Shown one piece after another: positions 17,758-26,823 of a stretch of DNA of 64,000 bases (position 1 is its first letter; the number at the start of each line of letters is the position of its first letter). A program made the translations under genes and the position numbers. The DNA comes from Mesorhizobium xinjiangense (GTDB lineage Bacteria; Pseudomonadota; Alphaproteobacteria; Rhizobiales; Rhizobiaceae), in NCBI RefSeq assembly GCF_009749525.1, contig NZ_WOAC01000001.1, positions 248,001 through 312,000 on the forward strand, written 5' to 3'. A model generated the notes under the pieces. It searched no databases and was not told where the DNA came from. It was given only the letters and a program-made list of their open reading frames with translations.

Positions 17758-19404
17758 ATGCTGAGCATAAATTCATCGATTCCATCGGCCGAGAGCCGGC
17801 GGCGACATTGGAGCCGCACGATGCGCGGCACGGCGGCTGCCCTGTTGTCGGGTGCGGTCCTGGTCGGTTCCGGCCTTGCCACCTCCGCCGCGGCACAGGC
17901 CAAGACGATTACCGCCGTCATGCATTCGGGCCTTCGCGTGCTCGATCCGGTGATCACCACCGCCCACATCACGCGCGACCACGCCTACATGATCTACGAC
18001 GTTCTGGTCGCGGTCGACGAGAATTTCACGCCGCAGCCGCAGATGGCCGATTGGACGATTTCGGACGACAACCTGATCTATACATTCACGCTGCGCGACG
18101 GTCTGACATTCCATGACGGCGCGCCGGTGACGGCAGCCGATGCTGTTGCATCGCTGAAGCGCTGGGGCCAGAAGGACTCGGGCGGCCAGCTCATTTTCGA
18201 CGTCACCGAGAGCCTCGAGGCGGCCGACGACAAGACGATCGTCTGGACGCTCAAGGAGCCCTTCGCGCCGCTTCTCGACACGATTGCCAAGCAGTCGGCC
18301 CTGCCGCCTTTCATCATGCCCGAGCGCATCGCCGCCAACACGCCGGCCGACACCGCGATCACCGAATATGTCGGCTCCGGCCCCTTCGTCTTCGTCGAGG
18401 ACGAGTACCAGCCGGGCGTCTCGGTGACCTACAGGAAGTTCGAGGACTATGTGCCGCGCGAGGAGGAGCCAAGCTGGATGGCCGGCGGCAAAAACGTCAA
18501 GGTTGACGAGGTGAAGTGGGTTACCATGCCCGACGCCCAGACTGCCATCAACGCCATCATGTCGGGCGAAATCGACTATCTGGAACAGGCGCCGGTCGAT
18601 CTCCTGCCCATCCTTGAGACGAGCGAGGACGTGACCATCGAGGTGCGCGACGATCTCGGCTACCAGACCATCGGCCGCATGAACTTCAAATATCCGCCGT
18701 TCGACAACAAGGAGATCCGCCAGGCCGCCATGATGGCACTGAGCCAGGAGGACGTTCTCGCGACGCTGATCGGCAATCCGGACTACTACAAGGTCTGCGG
18801 CGCCATCTTCGGCTGCGGCACGCCGCTCGGCGACGAGACGGGGTCCGACACGCTCGTCAGCGGGGGCGACATAGAGGGCGCCAAGAAACTGCTCGAGGAA
18901 GCCGGCTATGACAACACGCCGATCGTGCTCATGCAGCCGACCGACGTGGTGACGCTGACCGCACAGCCGGTGGTCGCCGCACAGGCGCTGCGCAATGCCG
19001 GCTTCAACGTCGATATGCAGGCGATGGACTGGCAGACGCTGGTTACCCGCCGCGCCAGCCAGGCCAAGCCGGCCGATGGCGGCTGGAACATCTTCTTCAC
19101 CAACTGGATGGTGCCGGAGGTCGACAATCCGCTGATCAGCCCGATGCTCAACGGGCGCGGCGACGACGCCTGGTTCGGCTGGCCGAAGGACGACGAGATC
19201 GAGGCGCTGCGCGCCGAATTCATCGCCGCCAAGACGCTGGAAGAGCGCCAGGAGGTCGCCAAGAAGATCCAGATCCACACGATGGACAGCGTCAACTATA
19301 TCCCGCTTGGCCAGTACTATGCGCCCCAGGCGCGCTCCAACAAGCTCGAAGGCATGCTGATGTCGCCGGTCCCGGTGTTCTGGAACATCGACAAGGTGGA
19401 CTGA
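17758..19404 (+). CDS. Peptide/oligopeptide ABC transporter binding protein (SBP family 5)
   Basis: A 548-residue periplasmic binding protein of the DppA/OppA family. The leader is long (hydrophobic core about residues 25-45, cleavage near SAAAQA). The mature protein shows HSGLRVLDPVITTAHITRDH, LRDGLTFHDGAPVTAADAV (family signature) and the C-terminal NYIPLGQYYAPQARSNKLEGM. The start at 17758 has AGAGGG eight bases upstream; the ATG at 17821 would give a shorter leader. Context with dipeptide-type permeases and peptidases points to peptide uptake, though the family also binds sugars, nickel or opines. Confidence 0.88.
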   Translation: MLSINSSIPSAESRRRHWSRTMRGTAAALLSGAVLVGSGLATSAAAQAKTITAVMHSGLRVLDPVITTAHITRDHAYMIYDVLVAVDENFTPQPQMADWTISDDNLIYTFTLRDGLTFHDGAPVTAADAVASLKRWGQKDSGGQLIFDVTESLEAADDKTIVWTLKEPFAPLLDTIAKQSALPPFIMPERIAANTPADTAITEYVGSGPFVFVEDEYQPGVSVTYRKFEDYVPREEEPSWMAGGKNVKVDEVKWVTMPDAQTAINAIMSGEIDYLEQAPVDLLPILETSEDVTIEVRDDLGYQTIGRMNFKYPPFDNKEIRQAAMMALSQEDVLATLIGNPDYYKVCGAIFGCGTPLGDETGSDTLVSGGDIEGAKKLLEEAGYDNTPIVLMQPTDVVTLTAQPVVAAQALRNAGFNVDMQAMDWQTLVTRRASQAKPADGGWNIFFTNWMVPEVDNPLISPMLNGRGDDAWFGWPKDDEIEALRAEFIAAKTLEERQEVAKKIQIHTMDSVNYIPLGQYYAPQARSNKLEGMLMSPVPVFWNIDKVD

Positions 19405-19423
19405 GGCATTGATGGAAGCGTCT

Positions 19424-19527
19424 CTTCTCCCCTGCCTTGCGGGGGAGAAGTGGCCCGCGAAGCGGGTCGATGAGAGGGCAATGCGCGATAGGTGACAGTC
19501 CTGCCCGTGGGGGCGGGAGCCTGTCAC
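19424..19527 (+). repeat. Palindromic element between binding-protein and permease genes
   Basis: Three consecutive hairpins fill most of the 161-base gap: CTTCTCCCC/GGGGAGAAG (19424-19450), CCCGC-GAA-GCGGG (19454-19466), and a longer dyad with outer arms GTGACAG/CTGTCAC (19492-19527). The first part has the look of dispersed rhizobial palindromic repeats. It probably dampens or stabilises expression between genes of one operon. Confidence 0.65.
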
Positions 19528-19565
19528 AGGCGCCGCGAGCACTGAAACCAAAGGCACAGCAACCG

Positions 19566-20507
19566 ATGCTTGGCTATATCATCCGGCGCATCCTGGCGGT
19601 CATTCCCGTCATGGCCATCGTCGCCGTCTTCGTCTTTCTTCTCCTGCGGCTGACGCCCGGCGATCCGGCGGCGATCATTGCCGGCGACTCGGCCACACCG
19701 GCACAGCTCGAGCGCATCCGCGAATCCCTGGGCCTGAACGAATCGCTCTATGTCCAGTTCGTGACCTGGGTCGGCCTGCTGATGAAAGGCGACCTCGGCA
19801 CGTCGCTGATCTCCAGCACCGCGGTGACGTCGATGATCGGCCAGCGCATCTGGCCGACATTCAACATCGCCGTCCTGACCATCATCCTGTCGGTGCTGAT
19901 TGCGGTACCGATGGGCGTGGTGGCCGCCTGGCGCCACCGGACATGGGTCGACTACGCCGTGATGACCTTCTCGGTGCTCGGCTTTTCCATCCCCGTCTTC
20001 GTCATCGGCTACATCTTCATCCAGATCTTCTCCATCGAACTGCGCTGGCTTCCGGTGCAGGGCTATGCGGCGCCGTCGGAGGATCTCGGCCGCTTCCTGG
20101 CGCGCGCCATCCTGCCATGCCTGACGCTGGCGACAATCTATGTGGCGCTGATTGCGCGCATGACGCGTGCTTCCATGCTGGAAGTTCTGGGCGAGGACTA
20201 TATCCGCACGGCCCGCGCCAAGGGCGTGAAGGAAAACATCGTCCTGTTCCGCCACGCGCTGCGCAACGCCGCCGTGCCGATCATGACCATCATCGGCACC
20301 GGCTTCGCGCTTCTGATCGGCGGCGTGGTGATCACCGAGAGCGTGTTCAACATTCCCGGCATTGGCCGGCTGACGGTCGACGCGATCCTGGCCCGCGACT
20401 ATCCGGTCATCCAGGCGATGATCCTGCTGACCAGCGCGATCTACGTCTTCATCAACCTGCTGATCGACCTTTCCTACACCTTCATCGACCCGAGGATTCG
20501 CTACTGA
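19566..20507 (+). CDS. Peptide ABC transporter permease (DppB-like)
   Basis: A 313-residue membrane protein starting MLGYIIRRILAVIPVM, the stereotyped start of DppB/OppB permeases, followed by RLTPGDPAAIIAGDSATP in the first periplasmic loop. Six membrane helices are expected; the ATPase-contact loop is LEVLGEDYIRTARAKGVKEN. It forms the channel with the next permease, whose start codon overlaps its stop (TGATG at 20505). The reading frame is open upstream through the repeat element, but AAAGG before 19566 and family alignment support this start. Confidence 0.9.
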   Translation: MLGYIIRRILAVIPVMAIVAVFVFLLLRLTPGDPAAIIAGDSATPAQLERIRESLGLNESLYVQFVTWVGLLMKGDLGTSLISSTAVTSMIGQRIWPTFNIAVLTIILSVLIAVPMGVVAAWRHRTWVDYAVMTFSVLGFSIPVFVIGYIFIQIFSIELRWLPVQGYAAPSEDLGRFLARAILPCLTLATIYVALIARMTRASMLEVLGEDYIRTARAKGVKENIVLFRHALRNAAVPIMTIIGTGFALLIGGVVITESVFNIPGIGRLTVDAILARDYPVIQAMILLTSAIYVFINLLIDLSYTFIDPRIRY

Positions 20508-21391
20508 TGGCTGCTCCATCACAACCGGCAGCCAGGCTGCAATGGGTCTTCAGCGCCATCGCCCTGCCGAAGAAATGGCGGATCGGCGCCGCGCCCATCA
20601 TCGCCGCGGTGGTGCTCGCCGTCATCGTCATCGCCGCCATCGCCGCTCCGCTGATCGCACCGCACGACCCCATGGCGATGGATGCCGTGCAGCGGCTGAA
20701 GGGTCCGAGCGACACCTATCCGCTGGGCACCGACGCCTATGGCCGCGACGTGCTGTCGCGCGTCATCACCGGCGGGCGCGTCTCGCTGTTCATCGGCATC
20801 GCCGCGGCGCTCGTCAGCGTGCTGATCGGACTGGCCATCGGTCTGGTCTCCGGCTTCTTCCGCCTCGCCGACGCCATCGTCATGCGCATCATGGACAGCC
20901 TGATGGCGATCCCGTCGATCCTGCTCGCCATCGCGCTCGTCGCGCTCAACGGGCCGAGCATCTGGTCGGTCGTCTTCGCCATCACCATTCCCGAGATCCC
21001 GCGCGTCGTGCGGCTGGTGCGCTCGGTCGTGCTTTCGGCGCGCGAGGAGCCCTATGTCGAGGCGGCGATCGCGCTCGGCTCGTCGATGCCGAAGATCCTA
21101 TGGCAGCATCTCATGCCCAATACGCTCGCCCCGCTGACCGTGCAGGCGACCTATATCTGCGCCTCGGCGATCCTGACCGAAGCGATCCTGTCCTTCCTCG
21201 GCGCCGGTGTGTCGACGGAGATCCCCACCTGGGGCAACATCATGGCCGAGGGCCGCATCTATTTCCAACTGAAGCCGTCGCTCATCTTCTGGCCGGGCTT
21301 GATGCTGTCGCTGTGCATCCTGTCCATCAACCTTCTGGGCGACACGGCGCGCGACCTCCTGGATCCGCGCCTGAAGAAGCGGGAGGCGTGA
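20507..21391 (+). CDS. Peptide ABC transporter permease (DppC-like)
   Basis: A 294-residue partner permease. After a first membrane helix come the DppC/OppC marks PLGTDAYGRDVLSRVITGGRVS, the coupling loop VEAAIALGSSMPKILWQHLMPN and SFLGAGVSTEIPTWGNIMAEG. The start codon shares a base with the stop of dppB, showing translational coupling. Together with the upstream permease and the double ATPase it makes a complete importer. Confidence 0.9.
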   Translation: MAAPSQPAARLQWVFSAIALPKKWRIGAAPIIAAVVLAVIVIAAIAAPLIAPHDPMAMDAVQRLKGPSDTYPLGTDAYGRDVLSRVITGGRVSLFIGIAAALVSVLIGLAIGLVSGFFRLADAIVMRIMDSLMAIPSILLAIALVALNGPSIWSVVFAITIPEIPRVVRLVRSVVLSAREEPYVEAAIALGSSMPKILWQHLMPNTLAPLTVQATYICASAILTEAILSFLGAGVSTEIPTWGNIMAEGRIYFQLKPSLIFWPGLMLSLCILSINLLGDTARDLLDPRLKKREA

Positions 21392-21393
21392 CC

Positions 21394-23055
21394 ATGCAGT
21401 TCAAATCCCGCAAATTCGATGACGCGCCGGTCGTTCTCGACATCAAGAACCTGACAGTCGGCCTGGTCGACAACCCGCAGGCGGCGCCCGTGCTCGACCA
21501 CGTCTCGCTGCAGATCCGCAAGGGCGAGACCGCATGCCTGGTCGGCGAAAGCGGCTCGGGCAAATCCGTCACGTCGCTGGCGGTAATGGGGCTTTTGCCC
21601 AAGGGTGCGCTGGCCGCCACAGGCGGGCGCATCGAGCTCGACGGTGGCAACCTGCTCGAATTCAGCCCGACCCGGATGCGCGAGATGCGCGCCCGGCGCA
21701 TTTCCATGATCTTCCAGGAGCCGATGACCGCACTCAATCCGGTCATGCGGGTCGGCGACCAGATCGGCGAGGTGCTCGACACCCACGCCCGCATGCCGGC
21801 GAAGGAAAGAAGGGCGCGAGTCCTCGACATCATGGGCCAGGTGCATCTGCCCGATGTCGAGCGCATCTACCGCTCCTATCCGCATCAGCTTTCCGGCGGC
21901 CAGCGCCAGCGCATCATGATCGCCATGGCGCTGGTGCTCGAGCCGCAATTGCTGATCGCCGACGAACCGACCACCGCGCTCGACGTGACGACCCAACAAC
22001 AGATCCTGAGCCTGATCGCCGAGCTACAGGAAAAGCACGGCACGGCCGTCCTGTTCATCACCCACGACATGGGCGTCGTGGCCGAGATCGCCGACACGGT
22101 GCATGTCATGAAGCAGGGCGAGATCGTCGAGCAGGCGCCGGTCGAGCAATTGCTGCGGCGCCCCCGGCAGGAGTACACGCGCCAGCTCCTGACGGCCGTG
22201 CCGAGCCTGGTCCCGCGTCCTTCGCGGCTGGCCGCGGAAAGCGGGCCGGTGCTGGAAGTGAAACGACTCGACAAGACCTACAGTACGCCAGGCATCTTCG
22301 TGCGCCGCGAACCGACGCACGCGGCGAGCGACGTCAGCTTCGAGATCGCCAGGGGCCGCACGCTCGGCATCGTCGGGGAGAGCGGCTCGGGCAAGTCGAC
22401 CGTGGCGCGTTGCATCATGCGGCTCGTCGATCCGACGGACGGCGAAATCCGCGTCGACGGCACCGACATCGCCACCTTGTCGCGGCGCCGGCTGCTGCCG
22501 CACCGCAAGCATATCCAGATCGTCTTCCAGGACCCGTTCCGTTCGCTCAATCCGCGCTGGACGATCGGCCGCAGCCTGATCGAGGGACCGCTCAACATGG
22601 GCGAGGACCGTGCAAAGGCGATGGCCCGGGCGGCAGAGCTGCTGGCCCTGGTCGGCCTGCCGGACGACGCGGTCAGCCGCTATCCGCACCAGTTCTCCGG
22701 CGGCCAGCGCCAGCGTGTCGCCATTGCCCGCGCAATCGCCATGGAGCCCGACGTTCTTGTCGCCGACGAGGCGGTCTCCGCGCTCGACGTGTCGGTGCAG
22801 GCACAGGTGCTCGACCTGCTCGACGAATTGCAGCACAAGCTCGGCATCGCGATCCTGTTCATCACGCACGACCTGCGCGTGGCCGCCCAGATCTGCGACG
22901 AGGTCGTGGTCATGCAGCGCGGCCGCATCGTCGAGCACGACACGGCGGCCAATGTGCTTGCCAACCCGCAGCACGCCTATACCCGCACCCTCATCGAGGC
23001 CGCCCCGGGCCGCAACTGGGATTTTGCCAATTTCCGTGAGCTGGGGAGCGCGTGA
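21394..23055 (+). CDS. Fused peptide ABC transporter ATPase (DppD-DppF in one chain)
   Basis: A 553-residue protein containing two complete ABC domains. The first (about 15-260) has [24 protein letters not shown] and [14 protein letters not shown]; the second (about 285-550) has [24 protein letters not shown] and [14 protein letters not shown]. The second Walker B ends DEA instead of the usual DEP, a common variant. Dipeptide importers normally use two separate ATPases; the fused form (like GsiA/YejF) supplies both sites in one chain. It begins two bases after dppC. The frame extends upstream but only as an overlap with dppC. Confidence 0.9.
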   Translation: MQFKSRKFDDAPVVLDIKNLTVGLVDNPQAAPVLDHVSLQIRKGETACLVGESGSGKSVTSLAVMGLLPKGALAATGGRIELDGGNLLEFSPTRMREMRARRISMIFQEPMTALNPVMRVGDQIGEVLDTHARMPAKERRARVLDIMGQVHLPDVERIYRSYPHQLSGGQRQRIMIAMALVLEPQLLIADEPTTALDVTTQQQILSLIAELQEKHGTAVLFITHDMGVVAEIADTVHVMKQGEIVEQAPVEQLLRRPRQEYTRQLLTAVPSLVPRPSRLAAESGPVLEVKRLDKTYSTPGIFVRREPTHAASDVSFEIARGRTLGIVGESGSGKSTVARCIMRLVDPTDGEIRVDGTDIATLSRRRLLPHRKHIQIVFQDPFRSLNPRWTIGRSLIEGPLNMGEDRAKAMARAAELLALVGLPDDAVSRYPHQFSGGQRQRVAIARAIAMEPDVLVADEAVSALDVSVQAQVLDLLDELQHKLGIAILFITHDLRVAAQICDEVVVMQRGRIVEHDTAANVLANPQHAYTRTLIEAAPGRNWDFANFRELGSA

Positions 23056-23132
23056 GCCTTTGCAAACGGTATCGCGTTCTCTCACACCCCCCTCATTTTC
23101 CATGCAATAGCCCCTACCCGGAGACAATCGAC

Positions 23133-24296
23133 ATGCCCGTTCTGCCGCAAATCGCCGACTATGCCGACGACCTGACTGCGATCCGCCGCGATTTTCACGC
23201 CCATCCCGAGATCGGCTTCGAGGAGGTGCGCACGTCGGGGATCGTCGCCGAACTCCTGGAGAAATGGGGCGTCGACGAGGTCCATACCGGCATCGGCAAG
23301 ACGGGCGTCATCGGCATCGTCAAGGGCAAGGGCGAGGGCGGGCGCACGGTGGGCCTGCGCGCCGACATGGACGCGCTGCCGATGGACGAACTCACCAACC
23401 TGCTCTACAGCTCCAAGAACCCCGGGCGTTTCCATGGCTGCGGGCATGACGGGCACACCACCATGCTCCTGGGCGCGGCACGTTATCTCGCCGCAACACG
23501 CGATTTCTCCGGACGCGCCGTCCTCATCTTCCAGCCGGCCGAGGAAGGCCTCGGCGGCGCACGCGCCATGCTGGCCGACCGGCTCTTCGAGCGCTTTCCC
23601 TGCGACGAAATCTACGGCATGCACAACAATCCGCTGGCCGAGCCGCAAAAGTTCGGCGTCAAGCCGGGCGCGGCCATGGCCGGCTCGACCTTCTTCGACA
23701 TCACGATCAAGGGCGTGGGCAGCCACGGCGCCATGCCGCATCATGCCAAGGACCCGATCGTGATCGCCACAGCGCTGGTGCAGAGCCTGCAGTCGATCGT
23801 CAGCCGCAATGTCGAGGCGATCCGGCCCGCCGTCGTCTCCGTCACCCAGATCCATTCCGGTTCCGCCTACAATGTCGTGCCCGACAAGGCCGTCATCTCC
23901 GGCACGATCCGCTATTTCGACGACGAGGTGAAAGAGCTCATCCACCGGCGTGTCGAGAACCTCTGCGCCGGTTTTGCCACGAGCTACGAGGTTGAGGTCG
24001 TTCCCGATCTGCGGCCGATCTTCGACGTGCTGATGAACGACGCGCAACTGTCCGAGGCCTATCTCGACGCCGCGCGCGAGATCGTCGGCGAGGAGAACGC
24101 CGCGCAGACGCATGATCTGGTGACCGGCAGCGAGGATTTCGCCGACATGCTGAAGGTGGTGCCGGGTGCCTATTGCACGCTCGGCCATGGCGGCACGCTG
24201 CCGGCTCACAATCCGGGCTTCGTGCTCGACGATGCGATCCTGCCTGTCGGCGCCAGCATCATGGCACGCATAGTCGAAAAGCGCCTGCCGCTTTAG
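23133..24296 (+). CDS. M20 family amidohydrolase (hippurate hydrolase/aminoacylase type)
   Basis: A 387-residue M20D-type enzyme that hydrolyses N-acyl or peptide bonds of small amides in the cytoplasm. Motifs: IRRDFHAHPEIGFEE (N-terminal), LRADMDALPM, GCGHDGHTTMLLGAA with the first metal ligands, FQPAEEGLGGARAM with catalytic and metal glutamates, and THDLVTGSEDFADM near the C terminus. The dimerisation lid domain starts near GSTFFDITIKGVGSHGAMPH. GGAGA lies upstream of 23133. It is probably cotranscribed with the importer (77-base gap) and processes what is imported. Confidence 0.9.
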   Translation: MPVLPQIADYADDLTAIRRDFHAHPEIGFEEVRTSGIVAELLEKWGVDEVHTGIGKTGVIGIVKGKGEGGRTVGLRADMDALPMDELTNLLYSSKNPGRFHGCGHDGHTTMLLGAARYLAATRDFSGRAVLIFQPAEEGLGGARAMLADRLFERFPCDEIYGMHNNPLAEPQKFGVKPGAAMAGSTFFDITIKGVGSHGAMPHHAKDPIVIATALVQSLQSIVSRNVEAIRPAVVSVTQIHSGSAYNVVPDKAVISGTIRYFDDEVKELIHRRVENLCAGFATSYEVEVVPDLRPIFDVLMNDAQLSEAYLDAAREIVGEENAAQTHDLVTGSEDFADMLKVVPGAYCTLGHGGTLPAHNPGFVLDDAILPVGASIMARIVEKRLPL

Positions 24297-24322
24297 GCAG
24301 ACGCCTATGCCGCGCCCGGTCT

Positions 24323-24480
24323 CGCCCCCCTCTGCCCTGCCGGGCATCTCCCCCACAAGGGGGGAGATCGTCCTGCATCGACAGGTTCGCCAATCTCCGA
24401 TCTTGCAGAGGAAGCGAAGCCTTGAGGTGGCGTGATCTCCCCCCTTGTGGGGGAGATGGGCGGCAGCCCAGAGGGGGGCG
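24323..24480. repeat. Long inverted-repeat element between two M20 genes
   Basis: The outer arms 24323-24369 and 24434-24480 are inverted copies, 43 of 47 positions matching, and the four differences are two compensating CC/GG pairs. Each arm contains its own CTCCCCC-ACAA-GGGGGAG hairpin. The spacer of about 64 bases shows no gene. This is the form of the palindromic dispersed repeats common in Mesorhizobium-like genomes; the family name cannot be assigned here. Confidence 0.8.
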
Positions 24481-24529
24481 CGAAGGAACCCGACCCAAAT
24501 CCAGTCCATTGCACAATCGGAACCAGCCA

Positions 24530-25660
24530 ATGACCATCAACGACCTTCCTTTCGACACCGAAACGATCCTTGCCGGACTGAAACCCTGGATCGAATGCGA
24601 AAGCCCGACCTTCGACGCAGCCGCCGTCGACCGCATGATGGATCTGGCGGCATACGACCTGGCAGCCGCCGGCGCCGAGATCGAACGCATCCCCGGCCGC
24701 ATGGGCTTTGGCGGCTCGGTCAGGGCGCGTTTTGCGCACAAGGATTTCGGAAAGCCGGGCATCCTGATTTCCGGTCATCTCGACACGGTGCACCCGATCG
24801 GCACGCTGGAAAAGAACCCGTGGCGCATCGAGGACGGGCGCTGCTACGGCCCCGGCATCCAGGACATGAAGGGCGGCAATTATGTGAGCCTCGAGGCCAT
24901 CCGCCAACTGGCCATTGCCGGCATCGAAACGCCGCTGCCCGTCACCGTCCTGTTCACGCCCGACGAGGAAGTCGGCACGCCGTCGACGCGCGAGCTGATC
25001 GAGATGGAGGCGCGCAAGAACAAGATCGTGCTGGTGCCGGAGCCGGCGCGCGGCGACGGCGGCGCGGTCACGGGGCGCTACGCGATCGCGCGCTTCAACG
25101 TCAAGACGGCCGGCCGGCCGAGCCATGCAGGCTGGGCGCTCAAGGACGGACGCTCGGCGATCGCCGCCATGGCGCGCAAGATCCTCGAGATCGAGGCGAT
25201 GACAGGCGAAGACTGCACCTTTTCCGTCGGCGTCGTCCATGCCGGACAATGGGTCAACTGTGTCTCGTCGTCCTGCCAGGCGGAGGTCTTGTCTATGGCC
25301 AAGCGCCAGCACGATCTCGATCACGGCATCGAGCGCATGCTCGCCTTGTCGGGCGAGGAGAACGACGTGGTGATCGAGGTGACGCGCGGCGTCACGCGGC
25401 CGGTCTGGGAACGGGACGCGGGAACGATGGCGGTTTATGAAGTGGCGCGCGAGATCGCCGGCGAGATCGGCTTCGAGCTTACCCATGGCAGCGCCGGCGG
25501 CGGCTCGGACGGCAATTTCACCGGCGCGCTCGGCATCCCGACGCTCGATTCCATCGGCGTGCGCGGCGCCGGCCTGCACACGCTGGGCGAATATATCGAG
25601 ATCGACAGCCTGGTCGAGCGTGCCCGGCTGATGGCGGGCCTGCTGACACGGCTAAAATAA
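24530..25660 (+). CDS. M20 family metallopeptidase (glutamate carboxypeptidase-like)
   Basis: A 376-residue M20A/CPG2-like carboxypeptidase. It shows ISGHLDTVHPIGTLEKNPW (metal-binding HxD), GPGIQDMKGGNYVSLEA (bridging Asp), TPDEEVGTPSTRELIE (catalytic Glu-Glu) and, at the end, GAGLHTLGEYIEI with the last His ligand. Enzymes of this group remove C-terminal glutamate or act on dipeptides. With the M81 peptidase and the M20D amidohydrolase, the operon encodes three different peptidases beside one importer. The start at 24530 agrees with family length. Confidence 0.89.
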   Translation: MTINDLPFDTETILAGLKPWIECESPTFDAAAVDRMMDLAAYDLAAAGAEIERIPGRMGFGGSVRARFAHKDFGKPGILISGHLDTVHPIGTLEKNPWRIEDGRCYGPGIQDMKGGNYVSLEAIRQLAIAGIETPLPVTVLFTPDEEVGTPSTRELIEMEARKNKIVLVPEPARGDGGAVTGRYAIARFNVKTAGRPSHAGWALKDGRSAIAAMARKILEIEAMTGEDCTFSVGVVHAGQWVNCVSSSCQAEVLSMAKRQHDLDHGIERMLALSGEENDVVIEVTRGVTRPVWERDAGTMAVYEVAREIAGEIGFELTHGSAGGGSDGNFTGALGIPTLDSIGVRGAGLHTLGEYIEIDSLVERARLMAGLLTRLK

Positions 25661-25682
25661 CAAGCCAATTGAAGATTGATCT

Positions 25683-25702
25683 GCCGGGCGCACGCGCCCG
25701 GC
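25683..25702. terminator. Perfect GC-rich hairpin between convergent genes
   Basis: GCCGGGCG-CACG-CGCCCGGC, eight perfect base pairs, lies 22 bases after the peptide operon and 13 bases before the stop of the convergent aldo/keto reductase gene. No T run follows on either strand; a shared bidirectional terminator is likely. Confidence 0.6.
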
Positions 25703-25715
25703 CCCTTCGTCGCAT

Positions 25716-26765
25716 CTACTGGCGCGCCGGCCCCTTGCGTTCGGCTGACGCCGCCCAGATGTTGACCTCGCCCTCGCGCGCGTAACGGTCGATCTCGGCA
25801 AGTTCCTCCTCTGAGAAGTCGGGGTTGGCCAGCGCACCGACGCAATCCTCAACCTGTTCCGGCCGGCTCGCCCCGATCAGTGCCGAGGTCACGCGACCCT
25901 TGCGCAGCACCCAGGCAATGGCCATTTGCGCCAGCGTCTGGCCGCGCCGTTCGGCGATCGCATTGAGCTGGCGGATATTGGCCAGCGTTTCCTCGTTCAA
26001 GAAGCTCTGGCGCAGCGATTTGCCCTGGGTGGCGCGGCTGCCTTCGGGAACGCCGTCGAGATATTTCCCCGTCAGCATGCCCTGCGCCAACGGCGAGAAG
26101 ACGATCGAGCCGATGCCCTCGTCCTCGAGCGTGTCCAGCAGCCCGTCATCCTCGACCCAGCGATTGATCATGGAATAGCTCGGCTGGTGGATCAGGCACG
26201 GCGTGCCGAGATCTCCAAGGATGGCGGCCGCCTCGCGGGTGCGCTGCGAATTGTACGACGAGATGCCGGCATAAAGCGCCTTGCCCGAGCGCACAGCCTG
26301 GTCGAGCGCCATCATGGTCTCTTCCAGCGGCGTGTCGGGGTCGAAGCGGTGGGAGTAGAAGATGTCGACATAGTCGAGGCCCATGCGCTTCAGGCTCTGG
26401 TCGAGCGATGCCAGGAGATACTTTCGGCTGCCCCACTCGCCATAGGGGCCGGGCCACATGCCGTAACCGGCCTTGGTCGAGACGATCAGCTCGTCGCGAT
26501 AGCCGGCAAAATCCTCGCGCAGGATGCGGCCGAAGGCGGCTTCGGCCGATCCCGGCGGCGGGCCGTAATTGTTGGCGAGATCGAAATGAGTGATGCCCAG
26601 GTCGAAGGCCTTGCGGCAGATCGCCTGCTTGACCGCATGGGGCGTATCGTCGCCGAAATTGTGCCACAGGCCGAGCGACAGCGCCGGCAGCTTGAGCCCG
26701 GAACGGCCGCAGCGGTTGTATCTCATCGTCTCGTAGCGGTTGTCGGCAGGCTGCCAGCCCATCAT
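25716..26765 (-). CDS. Aldo/keto reductase (YghZ / glyceraldehyde 3-phosphate reductase type)
   Basis: A 349-residue NADPH-dependent AKR with a TIM-barrel fold. Catalytic tetrad positions are visible: Asp and Tyr in HFDLANNYGPPPGSAE, Lys in VSTKAGYG and His in FYSHRFDPDTPLEET. The ANNYGPPPGSAE loop is typical of the YghZ/AKR14 group, which reduces aldehydes such as methylglyoxal or L-glyceraldehyde 3-phosphate. It lies 58 bases after the Gfo/Idh gene on the same strand and is probably the last gene of the sugar operon, where it may reduce or oxidise a sugar intermediate. Confidence 0.87.
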   Translation of the reverse strand: MMGWQPADNRYETMRYNRCGRSGLKLPALSLGLWHNFGDDTPHAVKQAICRKAFDLGITHFDLANNYGPPPGSAEAAFGRILREDFAGYRDELIVSTKAGYGMWPGPYGEWGSRKYLLASLDQSLKRMGLDYVDIFYSHRFDPDTPLEETMMALDQAVRSGKALYAGISSYNSQRTREAAAILGDLGTPCLIHQPSYSMINRWVEDDGLLDTLEDEGIGSIVFSPLAQGMLTGKYLDGVPEGSRATQGKSLRQSFLNEETLANIRQLNAIAERRGQTLAQMAIAWVLRKGRVTSALIGASRPEQVEDCVGALANPDFSEEELAEIDRYAREGEVNIWAASAERKGPARQ

Positions 26766-26823
26766 TCAAATCCTCTTTCTAATCGTCGCGGACGGCGCTT
26801 GGGCGCCGCCCTTCTCGATAGCG

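Noticed and set aside
17773-19557. Minus-strand frame of 594 codons opposite the peptide-binding-protein gene
   Set aside because: Antisense shadow; rich in His, Arg and Asp in a non-domain pattern, while the plus strand has clear SBP family 5 motifs.
21394-23055. Suspected artificial fusion or missed stop between DppD and DppF
   Set aside because: The frame is continuous and both ABC domains are complete; fused double ATPases of this family are known, so this is a natural form.
24323-24480. Possible CRISPR-like repeat
   Set aside because: It has only two inverted arms, no direct repeats with regular spacers and no cas genes nearby; it is a palindromic intergenic element.
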